From: Streptomyces sp. SA15 | GTDB taxonomy: Bacteria; Actinomycetota; Actinomycetes; Streptomycetales; Streptomycetaceae | DNA length: 64,000 nt | Assembly (NCBI RefSeq): GCF_002291145.1 | Contig: NZ_NTGE01000080.1 | Span: forward strand, 62,001-126,000 | Direction: 5' to 3' | Shown: positions 9,263-17,591 of the stretch, one piece after another | Layout of the letters: every line of letters starts with the position of its first letter | Numbering within the stretch: the first letter of the stretch is position 1 | The notes under the pieces: model-generated | Database searches by the model: none | The model's input: the letters and a program-made list of their open reading frames with translations, nothing else | Told to the model about the DNA's origin: nothing | Translations under genes and position numbers: made by a program

Positions 9263-9387
9263 CCGAGTCCGGCCCCGGTCCCGGTGCTGGCCGCGTCAAG
9301 CGCGGAGCGGTGGTCGTCAGTCGATGCGGTGGGCGCCTACTTCAATTGAATTGACTTCAGCTGATGCTTGTCTGATGCGACCCTGAG

Positions 9388-9446
9388 CACCTAGGTGCAA
9401 CCCTCGGGTTGCACCTAGGTGGCGGCATGTGCAACTCTTGGGTTGC
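9388..9446. promoter_or_regulatory. ArsR-type operators: 16-bp perfect inverted repeat and a second site
   Basis: A perfect inverted repeat (arms 9388-9403 and 9406-9421, 2-base centre) contains TGCAACCCTCGGGTTGCA (9396-9413). A second copy of the core, GCAACTCTTGGGTTGC, lies at 9431-9446, centred 34 bases away and 41 bases before the SRPBCC start. The form GCAAC-N6-GTTGC fits ArsR-family operators, and an ArsR gene is the second gene of this operon. Confidence 0.65.
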
Positions 9447-9486
9447 GTCCGAAGGTGACGTGAAGGTGACCACGAAGGAGTCCCTC

Positions 9487-9933
9487 ATGAGCGAGGACCG
9501 GATCGAACGCGAAACCCTGATCGCGGCACCCCTGGAGCGGGTCTGGTCGCTGGTGGCCCAGCCCGGGTTCTGGGTGGCCGACAAAGCGAGCCTGCCCGGC
9601 ACCGTGGCCAAGGAGGGCGAGTCGATGGTGGCGAAGAACGCCGAGCACGGCGACTTCCCGGTGCGGGTGGAGAAGGTGGAGCCGCCGACGTACCTGGCAT
9701 ACCGCTGGACCAGCGCGTTCCCCGGAGAAGAGCTGCGCGAGGACAACAGCACCCTCGTGGAGTTCACGTTGACCCAGGAAGGCGACCGGACGCGGCTGCG
9801 CGTCGTCGAGAGCGGGTTCGCGGCGCTGGCCGGGTCCGAGGAACTGCGCAGCCAGAACCTGAAGGACCACAGCGAAGGCTGGCCGCTGGAGCTGGACGCG
9901 CTCAAGACGCGCGCCGAACAGCCCTCCACGTGA
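9487..9933 (+). CDS. SRPBCC/AHSA1-like (START-fold) protein
   Basis: A 148-residue protein starting MSEDRIERETLIAAPLERVWSL, the N-terminus of the AHSA1/polyketide-cyclase-like START fold, and ending with an amphipathic helix (NLKDHSEGWPLELDALK). The family binds hydrophobic ligands in a deep pocket. ATG 9487 is chosen for AAGGAG 7 bases upstream; the longer frame to 9409 runs through the operators. Its stop overlaps the GTG start of arsR. SRPBCC-ArsR pairs are common in Streptomyces and autoregulated. Confidence 0.85.
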   Translation: MSEDRIERETLIAAPLERVWSLVAQPGFWVADKASLPGTVAKEGESMVAKNAEHGDFPVRVEKVEPPTYLAYRWTSAFPGEELREDNSTLVEFTLTQEGDRTRLRVVESGFAALAGSEELRSQNLKDHSEGWPLELDALKTRAEQPST

Positions 9934-10298
9934 CGGAAGAACGTTCCGGCGCCGCCGAGGTCGTCGACAGCGTCCTCGGTGCGCTGGCCGACCCGACGCG
10001 ACGCCGGCTGCTCGATCTGCTCGCCGCGGAGGGCGAGGCCACAGCCACGACGCTCGCCGAACGGCTTCCCGTCTCGCGGCAGGCGGTGGTCAAGCACCTC
10101 GCCGTCCTGGACGCCGCCGGTCTGGTTTCCGGCGGCCGGGTCGGACGGGAGGTGCGGTACGCGGTTCGGCCCGCGGCGCTGGACACGACGGCGCGGTGGA
10201 TGGCCTCGCTCGCGGCCGACTGGGACCGGCGATTGGCGAACATCAAACGTGTCGCCGAGGAAGCGGAGCGGGATTCGAGTACGACACGCCCCGACTGA
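9930..10298 (+). CDS. ArsR family winged-helix regulator
   Basis: A 122-residue protein. The winged HTH at about 12-90 contains LADPTRRRLLDLLA, LPVSRQAVVKHLAVLDAAGLV and GREVRYAVRP. No metal-binding Cys cluster is present, so it belongs to the non-metal ArsR group paired with SRPBCC proteins. GTG 9930 overlaps the preceding stop by four bases. It probably binds the GCAAC-N6-GTTGC sites at 9396-9446. The last codons lie inside a 19-base tandem duplication (10280-10298, 10299-10317). Confidence 0.9.
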   Translation: MTEERSGAAEVVDSVLGALADPTRRRLLDLLAAEGEATATTLAERLPVSRQAVVKHLAVLDAAGLVSGGRVGREVRYAVRPAALDTTARWMASLAADWDRRLANIKRVAEEAERDSSTTRPD

Positions 10299-10317
10299 TA
10301 CGACACGCCCCGACTGA
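10280..10317 (+). repeat. 19-bp perfect tandem duplication at the arsR stop codon
   Basis: TACGACACGCCCCGACTGA occurs twice head to tail (10280-10298 and 10299-10317). Each copy contains the same TGA, so the duplication leaves arsR intact and looks like recent replication slippage. Confidence 0.9.
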
Positions 10318-10329
10318 AGGAAGCACGCT

Positions 10330-10812
10330 ATGGACACGACAGCACTGCGCAGCGCCTACGACAGACTGCTTGATACGGCGGCCGTCCCCGACCTCGGCGA
10401 CGCCGACGACGGAGGATGGAACGCCGACCAGATACTGGCTCATCTCCTCAGCGTCGACGCCTCGACCGCAGCCGTCGCTCTGGGCGTCGTCGCCGGCGCG
10501 CGACCCACCTTCGACAACCGGATCTGCCTCGACAGGTGGAATCTTGACCGGATCATCGCAGAGCACTCGGGTCGGGCGGACCTCATGGAGCACGTCCGGA
10601 GCCAGGCCGACGTCCTGTGCGACATCGCCGATCAGCTCAACGAGCAAGCCGCCTCGGTTCTGGTGCCTGCGCTCCTCCTCTCCAACGACGCACTCGTGCT
10701 GGACCAGCCGATTCCGCTGGCAAGCCTCATCGACGGCCTCGCCGAAGACCACGTACCCGTCCATACGCAACAGCTCCTCCAGCTTCGCGTCGCCGTCCCC
10801 GGACAAGCCTGA
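10330..10812 (+). CDS. DinB-like uncharacterised protein
   Basis: A 160-residue helical protein. The stretch GGWNADQILAHLLSVD near 32-47 resembles the metal-site helix of DinB/mycothiol-dependent enzymes (W-x3-x-IL-HL). Other conserved metal ligands of the family are not clear, so the assignment is structural only. ATG 10330 follows GGAAG 8 bases upstream. Same strand as the SRPBCC-arsR pair with a 31-base gap, so cotranscription is likely. Confidence 0.55.
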   Translation: MDTTALRSAYDRLLDTAAVPDLGDADDGGWNADQILAHLLSVDASTAAVALGVVAGARPTFDNRICLDRWNLDRIIAEHSGRADLMEHVRSQADVLCDIADQLNEQAASVLVPALLLSNDALVLDQPIPLASLIDGLAEDHVPVHTQQLLQLRVAVPGQA

Positions 10813-10822
10813 AAGGCGGCGT

Positions 10823-11248
10823 TCAAGCGACCGGCTCGCCGATGCCCAGCAGGTTTCCCTCGCTGTCACGGAACCAGGCGGCGCGTTCCCCCCGTGCGCC
10901 CTTGCTCGGGTAGTTCCCGTCGATCTCGGCGATCCCGTCCTTCGTTCGGAACCCGGGCACGTCGACCTCTTCGAACACCACCCCGCGCTGCTTGAGTTCC
11001 GACACGATCGTCTCGACGTCGTCGACCTCCCACCCCATCTGGGTGAAGGTGCCGGGCGAGGCTCCCGTCGACTTGAACAGGGCGAACTCCGAACCTCCGC
11101 ACCGATACAGCAGCCCACCGGGCCGTTCATCGACGGGCTCCAGACCGAGCTGCTCGGCGTAGAAGCGCCGTGCCCGGTCCAGATCCCGGGCTGGAAGCCT
11201 GGTCGCCACGCGTCCCCGGGCCAGGATGTTCCTGTCGTCTGCGTTCAT
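10823..11248 (-). CDS. VOC (glyoxalase/bleomycin-resistance fold) protein
   Basis: A 141-residue protein with two beta-alpha-beta3 repeats. LPARDLDRARRFYAEQLGLEP (about 18-38) and AAWFRDSEGNLLGIGEP (C-terminus) are the repeat signatures, and the Glu/His metal positions of active glyoxalases are only partly kept. Members are lyases, dioxygenases or drug-binding proteins; nothing here decides between these. Convergent with the DinB-like gene (10 bases apart). Confidence 0.8.
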   Translation of the reverse strand: MNADDRNILARGRVATRLPARDLDRARRFYAEQLGLEPVDERPGGLLYRCGGSEFALFKSTGASPGTFTQMGWEVDDVETIVSELKQRGVVFEEVDVPGFRTKDGIAEIDGNYPSKGARGERAAWFRDSEGNLLGIGEPVA

Positions 11249-11299
11249 GCCCCTACTGTGCCGTGAACCGTGTCCCGACGGACGGCGACAGGCGCCTGC

Positions 11300-12103
11300 C
11301 TATTTGCGGAGCCAGAAGCCGGATCGGTCGAGCCACAGGGTCAGCAGGTCCACGTCCCCGAACACCTCGACGGCCGCGTCGGCCGGGGTGCGGCGGCCGT
11401 AGAGGAGCAGCACGAGGTCGGTGAGCGGGGCGCGTACCGCCACGGCGGCCTTCTCGTGGGCGTGGCGCCAGGTGATCGGCTCGCCTGTGAGGTCCACCAG
11501 CCACTCGGCGTGGCGCGCGTCGGTGGCGTGCAGGTGCAGCGTGCGGCCCGGGCCGGTGAGCGGCGGGGCGTCGGGGCCGGCCGCTTCCAGGACCCGGGGC
11601 AGCGAGCCGAAGCCCATCCACTCGTCCAGGGCGTCCCGGGCCAGGTTCTCGCGTACGGCAAAGGGGGCGCCCGTGGCGAAGGCCGCGTCGGCGGCGTGCA
11701 GGGTCGTCTCGTGGGTCATCCGCCGGGCCCAGAAGAGGGCGGTGCCGCTCGGGGCGACCGTCCACACCGGGGCGTCGGGACCGGCCTCGCGCAGGGCGCC
11801 GGTCAGCTCCGTGGCGCCCTCGGCGAGCCAGTCGTCCAGGGCGGAGGGGGTCTCGGGGCCGGGCGAGGAGACGTCGTCGACCATGTCGTGGGGGACCGGG
11901 CCGGTGGCCCGGGTACGGACGATCTGCGCCGCCCAGCGGTGGGTGCCGCCGACGTGCCGGGCTAGCTGGGTGAGGGTCCAGCCGGGGCAGGCGAGGATGG
12001 GGGTGGCCGCCGGGCCCGCCTTGGCGGACCGCACGGCCGCGCGCAACTCGTCGGCCCGGGAGCTGATTTCGGTGCAGTACGCGTCGTGGCTCACGTCATT
12101 CAC
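11300..12103 (-). CDS. Maleylpyruvate-isomerase-family (mycothiol-dependent) protein
   Basis: A 267-residue protein. The N-terminal DinB-like helical bundle has CPGWTLTQLARHVGGTHRWA (about 42-61), and RRMTHETTLHAADA supplies the second His cluster. The C-terminal domain resembles the sterol-carrier-like part (DLVLLLYGRRTPADA, VFGDVDLLTLWL). The family acts on mycothiol conjugates or maleylpyruvate. GTG 12103 gives the conserved N-terminus; the frame to 12139 has no better ribosome site. Fifty-one bases upstream of the VOC gene on the same strand. Confidence 0.8.
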   Translation of the reverse strand: MNDVSHDAYCTEISSRADELRAAVRSAKAGPAATPILACPGWTLTQLARHVGGTHRWAAQIVRTRATGPVPHDMVDDVSSPGPETPSALDDWLAEGATELTGALREAGPDAPVWTVAPSGTALFWARRMTHETTLHAADAAFATGAPFAVRENLARDALDEWMGFGSLPRVLEAAGPDAPPLTGPGRTLHLHATDARHAEWLVDLTGEPITWRHAHEKAAVAVRAPLTDLVLLLYGRRTPADAAVEVFGDVDLLTLWLDRSGFWLRK

Positions 12104-12424
12104 CCCGACACCGTAAGACGGACCGAGCCCGGGCCGCACCGCAACTCGGTCAACTCCTGCTTGTAGCCACGGCCGGCGGAGCCGGCGGCGGTTCGCAGCA
12201 TGCAGGCAGCCGGGTCACCTGCAGAGCGGCCGGCTCGCGCTGGACGAGACCGTGGTCGACGGATTCGAGCGCACCGGGGACGCGTTCCTGGGAAACCGGC
12301 CGTCTCCGCCCCCGCACAGGCCGTGCCCTGTGTGACGCAGCGATCACTTCGAGCAGGCATCCCGCCGCGCGATCTTGGGCATGCATCGGCCGCAAGGACC
12401 CCCACTCGAGGAGTGTCAAGCGCC
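12104..12424. other. Gene-free stretch between isomerase-like gene and P450
   Basis: This is the divergent promoter region. No intact gene. A short readable stretch around 12236-12298 on the plus strand has coding-like base use but no start or recognisable family. No operator palindrome seen. Confidence 0.4.
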
Positions 12425-13933
12425 GTGAACGCCTCGCCAGCCACAGCCGCCTCCACCCCCACTGCTCCGGGAGCCTTCCCCCTGATCGGCCACGCCCACC
12501 GCCTCACCCGCGACCCGCTGGCCTTCATCACCTCGCTGCGCCGGCACGGCAGCGTGGTGCGGATACGCATAGGTCCCACTCCCGCGTATGTCGTCACCGA
12601 CCCCGCCCTGACCCGCCGAGTCCTCGTCACGGACGCTGTGCACTACGCCAAGGGCGGCAAGATCATCGACGCCCTGAGAGTCTTCTTCGGCGACGGACTC
12701 GCCACCGTCGCCGACGGCGACACACATCTGCGCAATCGCCGCCTGATGCAGCCGATGTTCAACAAGGCACATATCGCCACCCGCGGCACCGCCATGATCG
12801 AGCAGGTGCGGGCGATGATCAGCGCATGGGACGAAGCCGAACCCCGTGACGTGTACGCCGACATGAACGACGTCACGCTCGCCGCGTTCCTCGTGGCCCT
12901 GTTCGACACGGACCTCCCCGCGCACCTCCAGGGCGAGTTCACCGCCCTCATGCCCGCGATCATGAAGGGGACGATCCGTCAGACCGTCCTTCCCCCCTGG
13001 GCCACCCGCCTGCCCCTGCCCGCCAACCGCGCCCACGCGGAGCGCGTCGCCCGGTTGCGTGCCCTCATCGACCAAGCCATCGACCATCACAGCAGCCGGG
13101 CGCCGCATCCGCCCTCCGAATCCGCGGACACCTCTGCCGAGCATGTGGGATGCCCGCACACCGCCTCGGCACAGGAACGCGAGGGGCTGTTCACCACCCT
13201 GCTGACCACCGAAGACCCGCTGACGCGCCAGCAGTTGCAGGACGAGGTCATCACGCTGCTGACCGGCGCGATCGAGACCACCGGCACCACGCTGGCCTGG
13301 ACGCTGTACGAGATCGCCCGCAACCCCGAGATCGAACAACGCCTGCGCGACGAGCTGGACTCGGTCTGCCCGGACCGCCCCCTGCGCTACGACGACCTCG
13401 ACCAACTCCCGTACGCCCGCAAGGTACTGCAGGAGGCCGTCCGCAAGTACGGACCGGCATGGATGGTGACCAGGACCGTCACTCAGGACGTGGACCTGGG
13501 CGGTCACCGCATACCCGAGGGGTCCGACGTCGTCTGGAGCCCTTACCTCCACCAGCACGACCCCGACTACTTCCCCCAACCGGATCTCTTCGATCCGGAC
13601 CGCTGGACACCCGAGCGCGCCCCGGCCACCCGCGGCTCGTTCCTCGCATTCGGCGACGGACGCCGCAAGTGCATCGGCGAGAACTTCGCCTGGAGCGAGC
13701 TGCACATCATCCTGGCGACCATCCTGCAACTCTGGCCCCGCCTCGAACTCACCTCCCGCCCTCCCCGCCCGAAAGCCGTCGTCACCGTCAAACCCGACAC
13801 CATGGCGATGGCGTTCCACCGGATGCCCACACCGGCGGCGGACACCACCACCACACCGGCGGCGGACGCCACCACACCGGCACGCCGACTTCAGCCACCG
13901 GCACCGGACAAGCCGGCAACGGCCTCCGGCTGA
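12425..13933 (+). CDS. Cytochrome P450 with Thr/Pro-rich C-terminal tail
   Basis: A 502-residue haem monooxygenase. The I-helix reads LTGAIETTGTTLAW (oxygen-activation A-G-x-E-T-T variant), ExxR is EAVRK, and the haem loop FGDGRRKCIGENFA has the Cys ligand at 416. The K-C-I-G-E-N-F-A form and the ER-x-R-F-like PERAP loop resemble terpenoid-oxidising P450s such as pentalenene oxygenases more than CYP105. The protein is longer than most bacterial P450s because of a 30-residue insert near 220-250 and a 45-residue tail with repeats of PAAD(T/A)TT. GTG 12425 is chosen for GAGGAG upstream. No terpene synthase, ferredoxin or reductase gene is adjacent, so the substrate is unknown. Confidence 0.85.
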   Translation: MNASPATAASTPTAPGAFPLIGHAHRLTRDPLAFITSLRRHGSVVRIRIGPTPAYVVTDPALTRRVLVTDAVHYAKGGKIIDALRVFFGDGLATVADGDTHLRNRRLMQPMFNKAHIATRGTAMIEQVRAMISAWDEAEPRDVYADMNDVTLAAFLVALFDTDLPAHLQGEFTALMPAIMKGTIRQTVLPPWATRLPLPANRAHAERVARLRALIDQAIDHHSSRAPHPPSESADTSAEHVGCPHTASAQEREGLFTTLLTTEDPLTRQQLQDEVITLLTGAIETTGTTLAWTLYEIARNPEIEQRLRDELDSVCPDRPLRYDDLDQLPYARKVLQEAVRKYGPAWMVTRTVTQDVDLGGHRIPEGSDVVWSPYLHQHDPDYFPQPDLFDPDRWTPERAPATRGSFLAFGDGRRKCIGENFAWSELHIILATILQLWPRLELTSRPPRPKAVVTVKPDTMAMAFHRMPTPAADTTTTPAADATTPARRLQPPAPDKPATASG

Positions 13934-13965
13934 CCGCCGAGCGTTCCGCGCGAGCGCCCAGGCCG

Positions 13966-15642
13966 CTACACCGCGAGCCAGACCGCGTGATCCGGTGCCA
14001 GCAGGCCCCCTTCGACAGGGCGACTGGAGAGCAGGAGGGAGGTGTGTTCGGGCAGGGGGTGCGCCTCGGCCGAGAGGTTGACGACGCAGGCGAAGCCCGG
14101 TGCGCGACCGAAGGCGAGGACCCCGTCAGGTGCCTTGAGCCAGGTCAGGGTGGAGTCGCCGAGCGCGAGGAGCTCACGGCGCAGCCGCAGGGCGGCGCGG
14201 TACAGCTCCAGCATCGACGTGTCGTCGCCGGTCTGCGCCTGAACGCTGAACTCAGCCCAATTCGCCGGCTGCGGCAGCCAGGGCGCTGCCGAGGCACCCG
14301 CCGGGCTGAAGCCGTACGGTGCGGTCCGCCCGGACCAGGGGAGCGGCACCCGGCAGCCGTCGCGCCCGCGGTCGGTGTGCCCGGACCGCTCCCAGATCGG
14401 GTCCTGGAGCACGGCCTCGGGCAGGTCCTCGACCTCCGGCAGGCCGAGCTCCTCACCCTGGTAGATGTAGGCGCCGCCGGGCAGGGCGAGCATCAGCAGG
14501 GCGGCCGCACGGGCGCGTCGCCGGCCCCGTTCCAGGTCCAGTGGACCTTCGGGCCGGTACGGCTCGTTGGCCACCCAGCGCCTGACGGTCCGGCGGCCGT
14601 AGCGGCTGGGGTGGCGCATGACGTCGTGGTTGGAGAGCACCCAGGTCGCCGGCGCGCCCACCGCCCCGAGCATCGAGAGCGAGTCGTCGATGACCGCGCG
14701 CAAGTCTTTGGCGTCCCAACTAGCCATCAGGAAATCGAAGTTGAACGCTGTGTGCAGCCCGTCCCGGCGGACGTAGGCGGCGAGCCGCTCGGGGGTGTCC
14801 GCCCAGGCCTCGGCGACGAACGACCGGTCGCCGGGGAACTCGTCGGCCACCTTGCGCCACGCGCGGTAGATGTCGTGCACCTCGTCGCGGTCCCAATGCG
14901 GGTGGTCCAGGTGCTGCCGGACCCGCTGATCCGTGTTCTCCCGGCGGGAGAGCGGCCCGAGCACCCCCGCCGGCTCCTCGCGGGGCGGCAGGTCGGGCAG
15001 CTCGGGGTCCTTCACCAGCCCGTGCGCCACGTCGATACGGAACCCGTCCACGCCCCGGCCGAACCAGAACCGCAGGATCGACTCGAACTCCGCCCGAACC
15101 TCGGGGTGTTCCCAGTTGAGGTCCGGCTGCTGGGGAGCGAACAGATGCAGATACCACTCCCCGTCGGGCAGCCGCGTCCACGCCGGACCGCCGAAACAGG
15201 AGACCCAGTCGTTCGGCGGCTCGGCCCCGTTCGGCCCCCGGCCGGGGCGGAAGACGTAGCGCTCCCGCTCCGCGCTGCCGGGCCCGGCCGCCAACGCCGC
15301 CTGGAACCACGCGTGTCGGTCGGATGTGTGGTTGGGCACGATGTCGGGGATGACGCGGATCCCGTGCTCGTGCGCCTCCTCGATGAGCTGCTCGGCCTCG
15401 GCAAGCGTGCCGAACAGCGGGTCGATCGCACGGTAGTCCGCCACGTCGTACCCGTGGTCCGCCATCGGCGACTCGTACCACGGGTTGATCCAGATGGCGT
15501 CGACGCCGAGCGACTCGAGATACGGCAGACGGGAGCGGATGCCGGCGATGTCACCGACGCCGTCACCGTTCCCGTCGGCGAAACTGCGGATGTAGACCTG
15601 GTAGATGACGGCGCTGCGCCACCACGGTGCGGTACCGGACAT
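13966..15642 (-). CDS. aglA: GH13 alpha-glucosidase
   Basis: A 558-residue protein with a catalytic (beta/alpha)8 barrel. Conserved region II GFRIDVAHG gives the nucleophile Asp204, region III EAW the acid/base Glu278, and region IV SNHD the Asp340 transition-state stabiliser. Region I reads DIVPNHTS (100-107). The length and QPDLNWEHPEV loop match the oligo-1,6-glucosidase/alpha-glucosidase subfamilies that cleave maltose, isomaltose or sucrose inside the cell (no signal peptide). Last gene of the minus-strand ABC operon, 35 bases after the second permease, so it probably processes the imported sugar. The symbol follows the agl operon layout of Streptomyces. Confidence 0.9.
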   Translation of the reverse strand: MSGTAPWWRSAVIYQVYIRSFADGNGDGVGDIAGIRSRLPYLESLGVDAIWINPWYESPMADHGYDVADYRAIDPLFGTLAEAEQLIEEAHEHGIRVIPDIVPNHTSDRHAWFQAALAAGPGSAERERYVFRPGRGPNGAEPPNDWVSCFGGPAWTRLPDGEWYLHLFAPQQPDLNWEHPEVRAEFESILRFWFGRGVDGFRIDVAHGLVKDPELPDLPPREEPAGVLGPLSRRENTDQRVRQHLDHPHWDRDEVHDIYRAWRKVADEFPGDRSFVAEAWADTPERLAAYVRRDGLHTAFNFDFLMASWDAKDLRAVIDDSLSMLGAVGAPATWVLSNHDVMRHPSRYGRRTVRRWVANEPYRPEGPLDLERGRRRARAAALLMLALPGGAYIYQGEELGLPEVEDLPEAVLQDPIWERSGHTDRGRDGCRVPLPWSGRTAPYGFSPAGASAAPWLPQPANWAEFSVQAQTGDDTSMLELYRAALRLRRELLALGDSTLTWLKAPDGVLAFGRAPGFACVVNLSAEAHPLPEHTSLLLSSRPVEGGLLAPDHAVWLAV

Positions 15643-15677
15643 GCTGCTGCCTTACTCCTCGAGCCTTGGGTGGGTGT

Positions 15678-16511
15678 CTACTTCGCCGCGCCTGCGGTCA
15701 GCCCGGCGACGATACGGCGCTGGAAGACGAGCACCATGATCACCAGTGGGACGGTGACGAGGACGCCCGCCGCCATCTGGCTGCCGTACGGGGTCTGGTA
15801 CGTCGTGGCGCCGCTGAACTTCGAGATGGCGACCGTCGCGGTCTGCATGCCGGGCTTGTTGGTCATCGACAGGGCGATGAGGAACTCGTTCCAGGCGGCG
15901 ATGAAGGTGATGATCGCGGTGGTGAAGATGCCGGGTGCGGCGAGGGGGACGATGATCCTGCGGAACGCCTGGCCGCGGGTGCAGCCGTCGACCATGGCGG
16001 CGTGCTCCAACTCGTCCGGCATCTGCCGGAAGAACGTGGTCAGGTTCCACACCGCCAGCGGCAGCGTGAAGGACATGCTGGGCACGATCATCGCCTGGTA
16101 GGTGTTGATCCAGCCGATGTCCGTGAACAGCTTCAGCAGCGGCACCACGATCGACACCACCGGGAACATCGAGGTGGCGATGATCAACGTGAGGATCAGT
16201 CGCTTGAACCGGAACTCCAGCCGGGCCATCGCGTACGCGGTGAAGGTGGCCAGCAGCAGCGACAGCACGGTGGTGACGCCGGCGACGATCAGGCTGTTGA
16301 GCAGCGCACGCGAGAACCCCTGGGACGGGCTGAACACCGCACGGTAGTTCTCGAACGACACCGGATGGGGAAACAGCGAGGTGCTGAAGATGTCGGTGCT
16401 GCGCCGCAGACTGGAGACCAGCATCCAGTAGAAGGGGGCCAGGCAGTAGGCCATCACAGCGGCGACACCCATGTAGGGCAGCCACTGACGCCACTTGGCC
16501 GTGAGGATCAT
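15678..16511 (-). CDS. aglG: Carbohydrate ABC transporter permease (MalG/AglG-type)
   Basis: A 277-residue protein with six predicted membrane helices. The EAA loop reads EHAAMVDGCTRGQAFRRIIVPLAAPG, matching the ATPase-contact motif of binding-protein-dependent permeases. It starts at ATG 16511, overlapping the stop of the preceding permease by four bases; the longer open frame upstream only shadows that gene. Forms the heteromeric channel with the 16508-17581 product. No ATPase is encoded here, as usual for Streptomyces sugar importers that share MsiK. Confidence 0.93.
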   Translation of the reverse strand: MILTAKWRQWLPYMGVAAVMAYCLAPFYWMLVSSLRRSTDIFSTSLFPHPVSFENYRAVFSPSQGFSRALLNSLIVAGVTTVLSLLLATFTAYAMARLEFRFKRLILTLIIATSMFPVVSIVVPLLKLFTDIGWINTYQAMIVPSMSFTLPLAVWNLTTFFRQMPDELEHAAMVDGCTRGQAFRRIIVPLAAPGIFTTAIITFIAAWNEFLIALSMTNKPGMQTATVAISKFSGATTYQTPYGSQMAAGVLVTVPLVIMVLVFQRRIVAGLTAGAAK

Positions 16512-17581
16512 GCCGTCACCTCCGCACGGCGCGGCGCCACAAGGCCTCGGCGCCTGCCCCGGGCCGCGCGCCGGCCCCTGGCGCCGCCTGCAGCGCCGAC
16601 GAGATCGGCGCCCAGCAACCGGACGAAGGCGAGCGCGATGAGGAAGACGTAGAGGAAGAGGAGCACCGCGTAGGCGGAGGCCGGTCCGAAGCGGACGTTG
16701 GAGGCCTCGTTCTGCGCGAGCATCGACAGGGTTTCCACCGAGCCCTTCTGCGCGCCGATGAGGATGTACGGCAGGTCGAACATCCGCAGCGCGTCCAGGC
16801 ACCGGAACAGCACCGCCACCAGCAGCGCGGGCTTCACCAGAGGCAGGGTGATCCGCCAGAACCGGGCCAGGGCGCCGGCTCCGTCGATCCGGGCCGCCTC
16901 GTAGACCTCCTTCGGGATCACCTGCAGGCCGGCCAGGACCAACAGCCCGATGAAGGGGGAGGTCTTCCACACGTCGGCGATGATGACCGCGATCTTGGCC
17001 TGGAAGCCGTCGGCGGTCCACAACACCTGATGTCCGATGAGGACGTTGGCGATGCCGTCGGCGTTGAAGATCCACCGCCACAGCAGGCCGGAGATGGCCG
17101 TGGGAATCGCCCAGGGCACGAGGATGCCGGCCCGCACCAGGGCCCGGCCCCGGAACGCCTTGTGCATGATCAGCGCCATGGCCACACCGATCACCGTCTC
17201 CAGCGACACCGTGACGACGGTGAACAACGTGGTGTTCCAGAAGGCGTTCCAGAACCGGTCCCCGGCCTGGGTGAAGATGTCGGTGTAGTTCCTCAGCCCC
17301 ACGAAGGGCTCGGTGTTGCTGATGAAACCGGTCTTCGGGTCCAGCCCCTTCGGCCCGTACAGCGACTCGTGCAACGCCATGATCGTCGGATAGATCACGA
17401 CGATCGTCAGCACCAGGAGCGTCGGGGAGACCAGCAGCGCGGCCAGCCGCCCCGTGCCCGCGGTCGCGCGGGCTCGTGTGCGGCGGGCGTTCGGCGGCGA
17501 GGAGGGCCGCCCGGTAAGGCTGCCGACCGCGCCGCCGGACTCGGGTGCGGCGGTTCCTGGCGGGACCTTGGTGTCGGCCAT
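16508..17581 (-). CDS. aglF: Carbohydrate ABC transporter permease (MalF/AglF-type)
   Basis: A 357-residue protein. A Pro/Arg-rich cytoplasmic N-terminus (1-45) is followed by six membrane helices. The EAA motif is EVYEAARIDGAGALARFWRITLPLV, near 230-255. The C-terminus is an Arg/Ala-rich basic tail. ATG 17581 (MADTK) sits 10 bases after the lipoprotein stop and has a GAGTGGGTG-type upstream site. Middle gene of the operon. Confidence 0.92.
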   Translation of the reverse strand: MADTKVPPGTAAPESGGAVGSLTGRPSSPPNARRTRARATAGTGRLAALLVSPTLLVLTIVVIYPTIMALHESLYGPKGLDPKTGFISNTEPFVGLRNYTDIFTQAGDRFWNAFWNTTLFTVVTVSLETVIGVAMALIMHKAFRGRALVRAGILVPWAIPTAISGLLWRWIFNADGIANVLIGHQVLWTADGFQAKIAVIIADVWKTSPFIGLLVLAGLQVIPKEVYEAARIDGAGALARFWRITLPLVKPALLVAVLFRCLDALRMFDLPYILIGAQKGSVETLSMLAQNEASNVRFGPASAYAVLLFLYVFLIALAFVRLLGADLVGAAGGARGRRAARGRRRGLVAPRRAEVTA

Positions 17582-17591
17582 CACCCACTCC

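Noticed and set aside
10280-10317. Tandem repeat as a CRISPR or attachment site
   Set aside because: Only two copies with no spacer; a simple slippage duplication.
12200-12424. Extra 75 residues at the N-terminus of the P450
   Set aside because: No family similarity and no ribosome site at the upstream start; GTG 12425 fits.
15678-17588. A single long minus-strand open frame resembling a 636-residue fusion permease
   Set aside because: Its upper half is out-of-frame shadow of the first permease. The real second permease starts at ATG 16511 with a 4-base overlap.
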